Source: CAXSEF01 sp050955025 (GTDB lineage Bacteria > Pseudomonadota > Alphaproteobacteria > Acetobacterales > Acetobacteraceae). Taken from it: a stretch of DNA of 18,302 nt. The notes under the pieces are model-generated. The model saw only the letters and a program-made list of their open reading frames with translations. It made no database searches and was not told where the DNA came from. Shown piece after piece: positions 1 to 7,822 of the stretch. Location: assembly GCA_050955025.1 (NCBI GenBank), contig JBPBQX010000219.1, positions 1 to 18,302 on the forward strand. The letters run 5' to 3'. The translations under genes were made by a program, and so were the position numbers. Each line of letters starts with the position of its first letter. Position 1 is the stretch's first letter.

Positions 1-174
1 GGCCTCAAGTTCCGCCCCATGACCCTGCCCGACCGCCTCGTCGAGCACAACGCACACCCCGCACAGATCTCCGACGCACGCCTCGGCCACAAGGACATCG
101 TCGCAACCGTCATGACAGCCCTGGGCCGTGGCGACACCCATCCGGGCGAGCTGGAAAGCGCCGCACGCGCCTGA
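1..174 (+). CDS. dxs: 1-deoxy-D-xylulose-5-phosphate synthase, C-terminal fragment (cut by window edge)
   Basis: The window opens inside a reading frame in frame 1 that gives 57 residues before a TGA at 172-174. The segment MTLPDRLVEHNAHPAQISDA followed by a GHKDIVATVMTAL stretch matches the C-terminal tail of DXS, where an LPDRF-type motif precedes an 'ag(l)..i...v..al' helix. DXS condenses pyruvate and glyceraldehyde 3-phosphate with thiamine diphosphate, the first step of the MEP isoprenoid pathway, in the cytoplasm. The thiamine-binding and transketolase domains lie outside the window, so their integrity cannot be judged. The tlyA start follows 12 nt after the stop. A dxs-tlyA pair is a common arrangement in proteobacteria, which supports both calls. 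Confidence 0.85.
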   Translation, partial: GLKFRPMTLPDRLVEHNAHPAQISDARLGHKDIVATVMTALGRGDTHPGELESAARA

Positions 175-179
175 GGAGG
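174..179 (+). promoter_or_regulatory. Shine-Dalgarno of tlyA overlapping the dxs stop
   Basis: AGGAGG at 174-179 begins in the last base of the dxs TGA and lies 7 nt before the tlyA ATG at 187. It is a near-perfect anti-SD match and fixes the tlyA start. The overlap with the stop codon suggests translational coupling of dxs and tlyA. Confidence 0.8.
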
Positions 180-186
180 CAGCCCG

Positions 187-927
187 ATGGCACGGCGACG
201 GGCGGACCAGATGCTGCTCGACCGCGGACTGGTGGAAAGCCGGGCCCGCGGCCAGGCGCTCATCCTGGCAGGCAAGGTGTTCAGCGGCGAGGCACGGGTC
301 GAGAAGGCCGGCGACTTCCTCCGCGAGGACGCGCCACTCCATGTGAGGGGGCAGGATCATCCCTGGGTGTCGCGGGGCGGCCTGAAGCTCGACCATGCGT
401 TGGCGGAGTTCGGGCTTTCCCCTGCGGGCCGGGTCTGCCTGGACGTCGGCGCGTCGACGGGCGGGTTCACCGACGTGCTGCTGCATCACGGGGCAGCGCG
501 GGTGCACGCGGTCGACGTCGGGCATGGCCAGCTCGCGTGGTCGCTGCGCCAGGATCCCAGGGTGGTCGTGCACGAGAAGACGAACGCGCGGCACCTGACC
601 AGGGACATGCTGGGCGAGGAGGTGGACGCGCTGGTGTGCGACGCGAGCTTCATCGGGCTGCGCACGCTGCTGCCGTTGCCGCTGCAGCTCTGCCGGCCGG
701 GAAGCTGGGCCGTGATGCTGGTCAAGCCGCAGTTCGAGGCAGGACCAGGTCAGGTCGGGGCCAAGGGTGTGGTGCGTGATCTGGAGGTGCACCGGGCGGT
801 GTGCGAGCAGGTCGTGTCCTGGCTGGGTTCGGGGCCGGGTTGGACCGTGCTGGGCGTGACGGAGAGTCCGATCCGCGGACCTGAAGGCAACGTCGAGTTC
901 CTGCTCGCGGCGGAGAAGCCGCGCTAG
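187..927 (+). CDS. tlyA: TlyA family RNA 2'-O-methyltransferase / hemolysin-like protein
   Basis: The 246-residue protein has the normal TlyA length. Residues 1-60 form an S4 RNA-binding domain (RADQMLLDRGLVESRARGQA, then AGKV). The linker VSRGGLKL (61-68) leads into an FtsJ/RrmJ-like Rossmann methyltransferase with the SAM motif DVGASTGGFTD (86-96). The K-D-K-E catalytic tetrad is readable as K67, D152 (CDAS), K180 (VKPQFE) and E237 (GNVEF). In mycobacteria TlyA 2'-O-methylates rRNA of both subunits; in many proteobacteria the target is unproven, so the exact substrate here is inference. The start at 187 is set by AGGAGG directly upstream. It follows dxs by 12 nt and probably shares its transcript. 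Confidence 0.93.
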   Translation: MARRRADQMLLDRGLVESRARGQALILAGKVFSGEARVEKAGDFLREDAPLHVRGQDHPWVSRGGLKLDHALAEFGLSPAGRVCLDVGASTGGFTDVLLHHGAARVHAVDVGHGQLAWSLRQDPRVVVHEKTNARHLTRDMLGEEVDALVCDASFIGLRTLLPLPLQLCRPGSWAVMLVKPQFEAGPGQVGAKGVVRDLEVHRAVCEQVVSWLGSGPGWTVLGVTESPIRGPEGNVEFLLAAEKPR

Positions 928-948
928 GTCGCGCATCCTGTGCGACGG

Positions 949-971
949 CCTGCCACGTGCCGGTTGGCAGG
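949..971 (+). terminator. Weak hairpin downstream of tlyA
   Basis: A 7-bp stem (CCTGCCA, 949-955, with TGGCAGG, 965-971) has a 9-nt loop and starts 22 nt after the tlyA stop. No T-run follows, so it is not a classic intrinsic terminator. It could mark the 3' end of the dxs-tlyA mRNA, but confidence is low. Confidence 0.3.
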
Positions 972-1134
972 GCATCTCCCCGGTTTGTGACGCGGCCATG
1001 CCCTCGTACGGTTTGCCTTGCATGTCGCGGAGTGGTGCATGTGGCCGCCATCCGGGGTCCTTCTGTCGCGTATCGCGGTGCGCGCGGAACTCGCGGGCCC
1101 TTCCGTCATGACACATTCCAGGAGTCCGCCTGCC

Positions 1135-2355
1135 ATGGACCCGATCTCGCGCCGTGCCGTCCTCGCCGCCACCGCAGGCGGGCTTGCCCTCGGCAGCAAT
1201 GCCGCACTGGCCCAGACGGAAGGAACGGGCATCGCGCAGCCGATCCGCGGCGACGAGGGCGCCACCGTGCTGGGCCCGCTCAACCTTCCCGTGGCTGCCG
1301 AGAACCCCGATCTCCAGCACCCGCCCGCCACCGATCACGGCGACAGCCCGAACCTGAAGTGGTCGTTCGCGGACAGCCACATGCGCCTCGAGAAGGGTGG
1401 CTGGGCGCGTCAGACCACGGTGCGCGAGCTTCCGGTGTCGAAGTCGATGGCAGGGGTGGACATGCGCCTCAAGCCGGGCGCGATCCGCGAGATGCACTGG
1501 CACAAGGAAGCCGAGTGGCAGATCATGCTCAAGGGCAGTGCCCGCATCACCGCGATCGACACGGACGGCCGCAGCACCATTGCCGACATCGGCGAGGGTG
1601 ACCTCTGGTACTTCCCGTCCGGCCTGCCGCACTCGATCCAGGCGCTGCAGGACGGGTGCGAGTTCCTGCTGGTGTTCGACGACGGCTCGTTTTCCGAGGA
1701 CAGCACCTTCCTCATCACGGACTGGTTCGCGCACACGCCGAAGGAGGTGCTCGCGAAGAACTTCGGCGTGGCCGAAGCCGCCTTCGCGCGGATCCCGCCG
1801 AAGGAGCTGTACATTTTCGAGGAGCCCGTACCCGGACCGATCGCGGCGAGCGCCGTGCCCGACCCGCAGGGCGAACTGCCCGACCCGTTCACCTACCGAT
1901 TGCTGGCGCAGGCGCCCACCCAGGCCAGCGGCGGTACCGTGCGCATCGTCGACAGCCGCAACTTCAAGGCGTCGAAGACCATTGCGGCGGCGCTGGTCGA
2001 GGTGAACCCGGGGGCGATGCGCGAGATGCACTGGCACCCCAATGCCGATGAGTGGCAGTACTACATCGAAGGGCAGGGCCGCATGACTGTGTTCGGCGCG
2101 GAGTCGCGGGCCCGCACCTTCGACTACCAGGCAGGCGATGTGGGCTACGTGCCGCGCTCCATGGGTCATTTCATCGAGAATACCGGCACCACGACGCTGC
2201 GCTTCCTGGAGATGTTCCGCTCCGACCGCTACGCCGACGTGTCGCTGAACCAGTGGATGGCGCTCACGCCTGTCGAGCTGATCAAGCAGCACCTCAACCT
2301 CGACGACGCCACCATCGCGAAGCTGCGCAAGCAGAAGGATTACGTGGTCGGCTGA
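1135..2355 (+). CDS. oxdC: Oxalate decarboxylase, Mn-dependent bicupin, Tat-exported
   Basis: OxdC converts oxalate to formate and CO2. The 406-residue protein closely resembles Bacillus subtilis OxdC. Cupin 1 shows H121, H123, E127 and H166; cupin 2 shows H299, H301, E306 and H345. All eight metal ligands sit exactly 26 residues beyond the Bacillus ones. The cupin-1 lid reads S187-E-D-S, so the catalytic glutamate that separates decarboxylase from oxalate oxidase activity (Glu162 in Bacillus) is kept as E188. The N-terminus carries a twin-arginine signal (SRRAVLAA at 5-12, hydrophobic stretch, ALA at 24-26, then Q27), so the mature enzyme should be periplasmic. ATG 1135 is preferred because AGGAG at 1120-1124 precedes it and the signal peptide begins there; the frame is open upstream to at least 1018. 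No formate or oxalate transport gene adjoins it, so it looks monocistronic. Confidence 0.94.
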   Translation: MDPISRRAVLAATAGGLALGSNAALAQTEGTGIAQPIRGDEGATVLGPLNLPVAAENPDLQHPPATDHGDSPNLKWSFADSHMRLEKGGWARQTTVRELPVSKSMAGVDMRLKPGAIREMHWHKEAEWQIMLKGSARITAIDTDGRSTIADIGEGDLWYFPSGLPHSIQALQDGCEFLLVFDDGSFSEDSTFLITDWFAHTPKEVLAKNFGVAEAAFARIPPKELYIFEEPVPGPIAASAVPDPQGELPDPFTYRLLAQAPTQASGGTVRIVDSRNFKASKTIAAALVEVNPGAMREMHWHPNADEWQYYIEGQGRMTVFGAESRARTFDYQAGDVGYVPRSMGHFIENTGTTTLRFLEMFRSDRYADVSLNQWMALTPVELIKQHLNLDDATIAKLRKQKDYVVG

Positions 2356-2358
2356 GCA

Positions 2359-2376
2359 CCGGCGGCGAGCCGCCGG
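2359..2376. terminator. Perfect GC hairpin between convergent oxdC and ABC exporter genes
   Basis: CCGGCGG (2359-2365), loop CGAG and CCGCCGG (2370-2376) form a perfect 7-bp stem starting 3 nt after the oxdC stop. The complementary strand folds equally well, so it could serve both convergent genes. No U-tract follows on either side, so termination efficiency is uncertain. Confidence 0.55.
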
Positions 2377-2418
2377 CAGGAGAGCCGGTGGTGACCTGCA
2401 GCGTGACGGGGCAGAGGT

Positions 2419-4206
2419 TCAGGGCAGCGACGCGTCGAACTGCAGGGCGGCGAGGCGGGCGTAGAGGCCGCCCTGGCGCACCAGCGTGTCGTGGGTTCCG
2501 GTGGCCACGATGCGCCCGGCCTCCATCACCACGATGCGATCCGCCCTGCGCACCGTCGCGAGCCGGTGGGCAATCACCAGCGTAGTGCGCGAGGCGAGCC
2601 TGGCTAGGGCGCGCTGCACGGTAGCCTCGCTCTCCGCGTCGAGCGCGCTGGTGGCCTCGTCCAGCAGCAGGATCGGGGCGTCGCGCAGGATGGCGCGCGC
2701 GATGGCCAGACGCTGCCGCTGTCCGCCCGACAGGCGCACGCCGCGCTCACCCAGGAAGGTGTCGTAGCCTTGCGGCAGCGCGTCCAGGAAACCGCACGAG
2801 GCCGCCCCGGCAGCGTCGCGCACCTCGGCGTCGGTGGCATCGGGGCGGCCGAGGCGCAGGTTGGTCCAGACGTCGGCGCCGAACACCACCGGCTCCTGCG
2901 CCACCAGTCCAAGGCGCGTGCGCACCGCCGATGGCTCCGCGTCGCGCAGGTCGATGCCGTCCAGTCGCACCGTGCCGGACAAGGGGTCGTGGAAGCGCAG
3001 CAGGAGCTGGAACACCGTGGTTTTCCCCGCGCCGGACGGGCCGACCAGGGCCACCGTCTCGCCGGGCGCCACCGCGAGCGTGAAGTCGCGCAGCGCCGGC
3101 TGTCCGGGCCGTGCGGGGTAGGCGAACTCCACCGCCTCGAAGGCAAGCCGGCCCTCGGGCGGGGTTGGCAGTGCGCGTGGCAAGGCCGGCACGGTGATCG
3201 TGGGTCGCACCGACAGCAGCTCGGCAAGGCGGTCCGCAGCGCCGGCCGCGCGCTGCATCTCGCCCCACAGCTCGCTTAGACCGGCGCCGGAGGTCGCGAC
3301 GATCACCGCGTAGAACACGAACGCCGAGAGCGCGCCCGCCGTCATCCTGCCCGCGAGCACCTCGCGCCCGCCGACCCAGAGCGACAGGGTGATCGCCCCG
3401 AAGCCGAGCAGGATGACACCCGCGATCACCAGGGCGCGCGAGCGGATGCGTGCGCGCGCTGCCGCCACCGCACTCTCGGTGGCGCGCTCGAACCGCGCGC
3501 GGGCCTGCGGCTCGTGGGTGAAGGCCTGCACGGTGCGCAGCGCGGACACCGTCTCCTCCGCCAGCGCCGCAAGGTCGGCGACGCGTTCCTGCGCCACGCG
3601 CGACAGCGCCCGTTCGCGCCGGGAGAACACCACCAGGGGCACCACCACGAACGGCACGACGGCCACGACAACCAGGGACAGTGCCGGGCTGGTGGCGACC
3701 AGCATCGCGAAGGCCCCGGCCAGCAGCACGGCGCTGCGCAGCCACTGGCTGAGGGCCGAGCCGGCCAGCGCCTGCAGCACCGCGGTGTCGGCGACGAGGC
3801 GCGACAGCACGTCGCCGGTGCGCGCCGTCTCGAACCAGGCGGGAGAGAGCGTGGTGACGTGGTCGAACACGGCACGACGCAGGTCGGCGCCGACGCGCTC
3901 GCCCAGCCAGGTGACGAGAGCGAAGCGGCAGGAGGTGGCAGCTGCCAGCGCCGCGATCACCCCGGCCACGCCGAGCGCCGTGGCGTCGAGCCGGGCCTGG
4001 CTGCCGGTCGCGAGACCGCCATCAACCAGGCGACGTACGGCCTGACCCAGCAGCAGCACGAGGCTGGACGCGACGAGCAGGCAGAGGGCAGCGGCAAGAC
4101 CCTGCCAAGTGTAGCGTCGCAAAAACGGCAGCAGAAGGCGCAGTGCGGACGGAGCCGAGCCGCTCACCTGCCGCGGGTCTGACGAAAACGCCGGGTCAGC
4201 GACCAC
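2419..4206 (-). CDS. MsbA-type ABC exporter, fused transmembrane and ATPase domains
   Basis: This is a 595-residue half-transporter with an N-terminal six-helix membrane domain (about residues 20-320) and a C-terminal nucleotide-binding domain (about 352-590). Visible ATPase motifs are Walker A GPSGAGKT (389-396), Q-loop Q437, signature LSGGQ (492-496), Walker B ILLLDE (512-517) and H-loop H547. It would work as an inner-membrane homodimer. The family includes MsbA, which flips lipid A, and general lipid or drug exporters; the sequence resembles the 'MsbA-related' alphaproteobacterial group, so the substrate is unknown. The start is a GTG at 4206 with no clear Shine-Dalgarno. The frame stays open upstream to the stop of the preceding gene (4338) but holds no ATG, GTG or TTG there. 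It lies 129 nt downstream of the 401-residue gene and is probably last in the fabI-aroC cluster. Confidence 0.9.
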   Translation of the reverse strand: MVADPAFSSDPRQVSGSAPSALRLLLPFLRRYTWQGLAAALCLLVASSLVLLLGQAVRRLVDGGLATGSQARLDATALGVAGVIAALAAATSCRFALVTWLGERVGADLRRAVFDHVTTLSPAWFETARTGDVLSRLVADTAVLQALAGSALSQWLRSAVLLAGAFAMLVATSPALSLVVVAVVPFVVVPLVVFSRRERALSRVAQERVADLAALAEETVSALRTVQAFTHEPQARARFERATESAVAAARARIRSRALVIAGVILLGFGAITLSLWVGGREVLAGRMTAGALSAFVFYAVIVATSGAGLSELWGEMQRAAGAADRLAELLSVRPTITVPALPRALPTPPEGRLAFEAVEFAYPARPGQPALRDFTLAVAPGETVALVGPSGAGKTTVFQLLLRFHDPLSGTVRLDGIDLRDAEPSAVRTRLGLVAQEPVVFGADVWTNLRLGRPDATDAEVRDAAGAASCGFLDALPQGYDTFLGERGVRLSGGQRQRLAIARAILRDAPILLLDEATSALDAESEATVQRALARLASRTTLVIAHRLATVRRADRIVVMEAGRIVATGTHDTLVRQGGLYARLAALQFDASLP

Positions 4207-4335
4207 ACGTAGGTTCTGGTACTCACGGTTTGCTGCCGTGGTCCCTGCGCCGGGCGCGAGGAGTTGACGGGAATGCCTGTCCTGACGAGGGTGGAAACCT
4301 GATCCTTGGCCGCGCCATCGAACTCGCAGGCAGGC

Positions 4336-5541
4336 CTAGTTGGAGGACTGGACCGCCGCAGCCAGGGCGGCCAGCTTCGCAGCGGGGTGAGCGGGGTTGC
4401 GGAAGCGCAGTTCCCCATCGGAAGCCCCGTCAGGCTGGCCGATGCCGAACAGCTCGACGCGGGAACTGCAGGTGACGGCCACCACCGGGCGAGCCTCGCG
4501 GTTGGTGAGAAACTGGCGGGCCTCGCCTTCCAGGTCTAGGCGTTCGCGCAGAAGGCGCCATTCCTTGCGGTCGGTGTCCTCGATGAACATGGCGAGGATG
4601 CCCGGGCGGGTGCCGGTCAGACGGGCCGGAGCGACGGCCGCCATGCGACGCCGCAGGGCGACGGCAATCTCGTTCTCGCGGCCGGCACGGGCGGCCATCA
4701 CGAACACCGCGTTGCCGGCGGACGTCACCGACAGGTGGGCCTCGGGACCGAACTCCTGACGGAGATGCGAAGCGAGACCACGCTCTTCTGCCTGGGCCGC
4801 GGCCAGAAGCAGGGGGTCGAGACGGAGCACGGCGGCCTCGTCGTGGTCGGCGCGACGATGCTCTGACAGCAGGGTGCTGATGCGCTGGTGCAGAGAGGCG
4901 AGGCTGGTGTCGTCCGGGCTTCGGTCGCTCCTGAGACCCTGGGGCAAGGTCATCTTGAGCAGGTAGCGGCCCGGGTGGGCGGCCAGCCAGGTCTGCAGCT
5001 CCGGGTCGACGCGATCGCAAAGCCGGCACCAGGCACCGCGATGCACGTCCCGCCCTTCCTCGGCGGACATGACGTCACAGGCGATCTCCGCTTCCACGCC
5101 GTCGCGCGCGATCAGAAGGTCGAACACCTCGCCATGCTCGATGCCGGGAAACCCGACCTGGAAGCCGCGGGCACGCTGGAGAGCGGCGGTCCGCATGACA
5201 TGGAAGAACGGCACCAGGGTCTGGCCGTCCTGCATGGCGCCAGCCAGGGTGTCCGCAAGGCGCTGGCGAGCCTCGGCAGGGACGCGACGCGAAAGCATCA
5301 CGGTATCCGCTACCAGGGCCGCAATCCCTCGCTCCGCGGTGGTCGGCACGGCGTCCCTGCATCGGCGCAGGCGCTCGATCATCAGCTCGATGGCGTGCCG
5401 CTGCAGGAGCGCTCGGCCGGACCAGCCGGTCGACGGAGGACCACCCAGGCTTGCCAAGCGCGCTTTCCAGCGTTCTCCGCCGACCAGCGCGACAAAGGCG
5501 TTGAGCGTCGAGAGAGGAAGCCGTGCGGTTGCGCTGGACAT
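4336..5541 (-). CDS. Conserved-looking hypothetical protein, possible decayed PD-(D/E)XK core
   Basis: I do not recognise a named family with certainty. The 401-residue protein has no signal peptide and no obvious membrane segment. Residues 1-120 are mostly helical and arginine/alanine-rich. A mixed core around 128-175 reads GFQVGFPGIEHGEVFDLLI, then EAEIACDVMSAEEGR and a conserved-looking H167-R168. From memory, this resembles proteins with an E-C-K motif followed by a GR..HR stretch, a PD-(D/E)XK nuclease-like arrangement. Here the ECK position reads A154-C155-D156, so nuclease activity would be lost. Residues 220-400 look like a second alpha/beta domain. The ATG at 5541 is the only standard start after an in-frame TGA; its GAGGAA lies unusually close, directly against the ATG. 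It begins 37 nt after aroC, so it is probably co-transcribed. The frame is well supported by codon use; the function is unknown. Confidence 0.75.
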   Translation of the reverse strand: MSSATARLPLSTLNAFVALVGGERWKARLASLGGPPSTGWSGRALLQRHAIELMIERLRRCRDAVPTTAERGIAALVADTVMLSRRVPAEARQRLADTLAGAMQDGQTLVPFFHVMRTAALQRARGFQVGFPGIEHGEVFDLLIARDGVEAEIACDVMSAEEGRDVHRGAWCRLCDRVDPELQTWLAAHPGRYLLKMTLPQGLRSDRSPDDTSLASLHQRISTLLSEHRRADHDEAAVLRLDPLLLAAAQAEERGLASHLRQEFGPEAHLSVTSAGNAVFVMAARAGRENEIAVALRRRMAAVAPARLTGTRPGILAMFIEDTDRKEWRLLRERLDLEGEARQFLTNREARPVVAVTCSSRVELFGIGQPDGASDGELRFRNPAHPAAKLAALAAAVQSSN

Positions 5542-5578
5542 TTCCTCATCAATGTAGGGATTCGAGGCGAATCACTCA

Positions 5579-6700
5579 TCACACCGGCGTGATAACCGCA
5601 TTTCCTGGCGTGGAAGCGGATGCGTCGCGAGATGGGTTTTGCGCGCGGTTGCGGAGCAGGTGGTCGGCAAGCACGCAGGCCAGCATGGCCTCGCCCACCG
5701 GCACGGCGCGAAGACCGACGCAGGGATCGTGACGGCCGCGAGTGGCGACCTCGACCTCGCGGCCATCGCGTGTCACGGAGCGGCGCGGCGTCAGGATGGA
5801 GCTGGTGGGCTTGACCGCGAACCGGGCGGTGACGGCCTGGCCGGTGGAGATGCCACCCAGGATGCCGCCGGCGTGGTTGGAGCCGAACTGCAGGGCGCCG
5901 TCGCGGATCGACATCTCGTCGGCATTGTCCTCGCCGCTGAGGCTGGCGGCGGCGAACCCGTCGCCGATCTCCACACCCTTCACCGCGTTGATCGACATCA
6001 GCGCGCCCGCCAGGTCGGCGTCGAGCTTGCCGTAGATGGGCGCGCCCAGTCCGGGCGGCACGCCGTCGGCTGCCAGCCCGATCACCGCGCCCACCGATGA
6101 GCCGGCCTTCCGGACCGCCTCAAGCTGTCCGGCCCAGCGCTCAGCGGCAACGGGGTCCGGGCAGAAGAACGGGTTGCGGTCGACCTCCGCCCAGTCCCAG
6201 CGATCCTGGTCGATGCTGTCGGCTCCGAGCTGGACCAGGGCGCCGCGGACCTGCACGGCGCTGCCCAGGATAAGGCGGGCGATGGCGCCGGCCGCGACCC
6301 GGCACGCCGTCTCGCGCGCGGAGGAACGCCCGCCGCCGCGAGGGTCGCGTATGCCGTACTTCAGCTCGTACGTCAGGTCGGCGTGGCCGGGACGGAAGCG
6401 CTCTGCGATGTCGCCGTAGTCGCGCGAGCGCTGGTCGGTGTTGTCGATCATTAGAGAGATGGGGGTGCCCGTAGTCAGGCCCTCGAACACGCCGGACAGG
6501 ATGCGGACCTGGTCGGCTTCCTGACGCTGTGTGGTGAAGCGCGACTGGCCGGGGCGGCGACGGTCGAGCCAGGGCTGGATGTCGGCTTCCGAGAGCGGCA
6601 GGCGAGGCGGGCAGCCGTCGACGACGCAGCCGATGGCCGAGCCGTGACTTTCGCCCCAGGTGGTCACGCGGAACAGGTGGCCGAAGCTGTTGTGCGACAT
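5579..6700 (-). CDS. aroC: Chorismate synthase
   Basis: AroC converts 5-enolpyruvylshikimate 3-phosphate to chorismate with reduced FMN, the last shared step of aromatic amino acid synthesis, in the cytoplasm. The 373-residue length is typical. The N-terminus MSHNSFGHLFRVTTWGESHG holds the family signature GESHG. RRRPGQSRFTTQRQEAD, RPGHADLTYELKYGIRDPRG and GGRSSARETA are all conserved AroC blocks, and the C-terminal DPCVGLRAVPVGEAM block is intact. The last 25 residues are a short variable tail. No strong Shine-Dalgarno precedes the ATG at 6700. The gene sits 45 nt after fabI and 37 nt before the 401-residue gene on the same strand, consistent with one operon. Confidence 0.96.
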   Translation of the reverse strand: MSHNSFGHLFRVTTWGESHGSAIGCVVDGCPPRLPLSEADIQPWLDRRRPGQSRFTTQRQEADQVRILSGVFEGLTTGTPISLMIDNTDQRSRDYGDIAERFRPGHADLTYELKYGIRDPRGGGRSSARETACRVAAGAIARLILGSAVQVRGALVQLGADSIDQDRWDWAEVDRNPFFCPDPVAAERWAGQLEAVRKAGSSVGAVIGLAADGVPPGLGAPIYGKLDADLAGALMSINAVKGVEIGDGFAAASLSGEDNADEMSIRDGALQFGSNHAGGILGGISTGQAVTARFAVKPTSSILTPRRSVTRDGREVEVATRGRHDPCVGLRAVPVGEAMLACVLADHLLRNRAQNPSRDASASTPGNAVITPV

Positions 6701-6745
6701 CAGGCGAAAGGTCCGGAACAGACGGTCATCGGACCATGCGCGGGT

Positions 6746-7585
6746 TCAGTCCGTGACCACGGCAATGTCCGGCGCATTGGGATTCTTCATGCCCACGACA
6801 TGGTAGCCGGCGTCGACGTGGTGCACCTCGCCTGTGACACCGCCGGACAGGGTGGAGAGCAGGTAGAGGCCGGCGCCGCCCACTTCCTCGATGTTGGTGT
6901 TGCGCTCTAGGGGGGCGTTGAGCTGGTTCCAGCGCAGGATGTAACGGAAGTCACCGATGCCGCTGGCGGCCAGCGTCTTGATCGGCCCGGCGCTGATGGC
7001 GTTCACCCGGATGCCGGCGGGGCCCAGATCGGCGGCGAGGTAGCGCACCGAGGCCTCCAGGGCGGCCTTGGCCACACCCATGACGTTGTAGTGGGGCATC
7101 ACCCTCTCGGCGCCGAGGTACGACAGGGTGAGCAGCGAGCCGCCCGGCCGCATCATCGCGCTGGCGTGCCGGCACACTGCGGTGAAGGAGTAGCAGGAGA
7201 TGTCGAGCGCCTGCAGGAAGGCCGCGCGCGGGGTGTCGCAGTAGCGGCCGCGCAGGTAGTTCTTGTCGGCCCACCCGATTGCATGGACAACGAAATCGAT
7301 CTCGCCCCAGGTCTCGGCCAAGCTGGAGAACAGGGCTTCGATCGCGGCGTCATCGCCGACGTCGCACGGCAGCACGATCGACGAGCCGACGCTGGCCGCC
7401 AGCGGCCGGACACGTTTCTCAAGAGCCTCGCCCTGGTAGCTGAAGGCGAGGTCGGCACCCTGGGCCGCGCAGGCGGCGGCGATGCCCCAGGCGATCGAAC
7501 GGTCATTCGCGACGCCCATGACCAGGCCGCGGCGGCCCTGCATGAGCGTGCCCCTTGGAGGAAGGCTCCGCTCGGCGTCCGGCAT
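6746..7585 (-). CDS. fabI: Enoyl-[acyl-carrier-protein] reductase (NADH)
   Basis: FabI reduces trans-2-enoyl-ACP in the last step of each fatty acid elongation cycle and is the triclosan target. The protein is a short-chain dehydrogenase-like Rossmann enzyme with GVANDRSIAWG (24-34) binding NADH. The active-site residues Y156, Y166 and K173 lie in SYLGAERVMPHYNVMGVAK, exactly 10 residues beyond E. coli Tyr146/Tyr156/Lys163. Three ATGs are possible. The one at 7585 has GGAGG ending 6 nt upstream and gives 279 residues with a short extension (PPRGTLMQGRRG). The ATG at 7591 abuts that GGAGG, and the one at 7543 gives a 265-residue form with weaker AAGGGG upstream. I chose 7585. It is first in a minus-strand cluster with aroC, divergent from pdxH. 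Confidence 0.93.
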   Translation of the reverse strand: MPDAERSLPPRGTLMQGRRGLVMGVANDRSIAWGIAAACAAQGADLAFSYQGEALEKRVRPLAASVGSSIVLPCDVGDDAAIEALFSSLAETWGEIDFVVHAIGWADKNYLRGRYCDTPRAAFLQALDISCYSFTAVCRHASAMMRPGGSLLTLSYLGAERVMPHYNVMGVAKAALEASVRYLAADLGPAGIRVNAISAGPIKTLAASGIGDFRYILRWNQLNAPLERNTNIEEVGGAGLYLLSTLSGGVTGEVHHVDAGYHVVGMKNPNAPDIAVVTD

Positions 7586-7822
7586 GGGCATCCTCCAGCT
7601 GCATCGGCAGGCCGTCGGTGGTGACACACGGGGAGCGTGCAGGCAAGCTTGCGCGCCCGGCCCGGGCAGGGTGGGGCCGGCTTGCGGATTTCCGGATGAA
7701 ATTCGGCACGGGAGAGGTCCGACGCGCCCGGGATGGTGCAAGGGATGCGTCGTGCGAATTGGACGGGTCTTCTGCCGCGGCGTCCCGGAGGCAGACATGA
7801 ATAAGGAGTGGACATCGACATC

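Noticed and set aside
1018..1134. Longer N-terminus for oxalate decarboxylase
   Set aside because: The extension would bury the twin-arginine signal, and AGGAG is well placed for the ATG at 1135.
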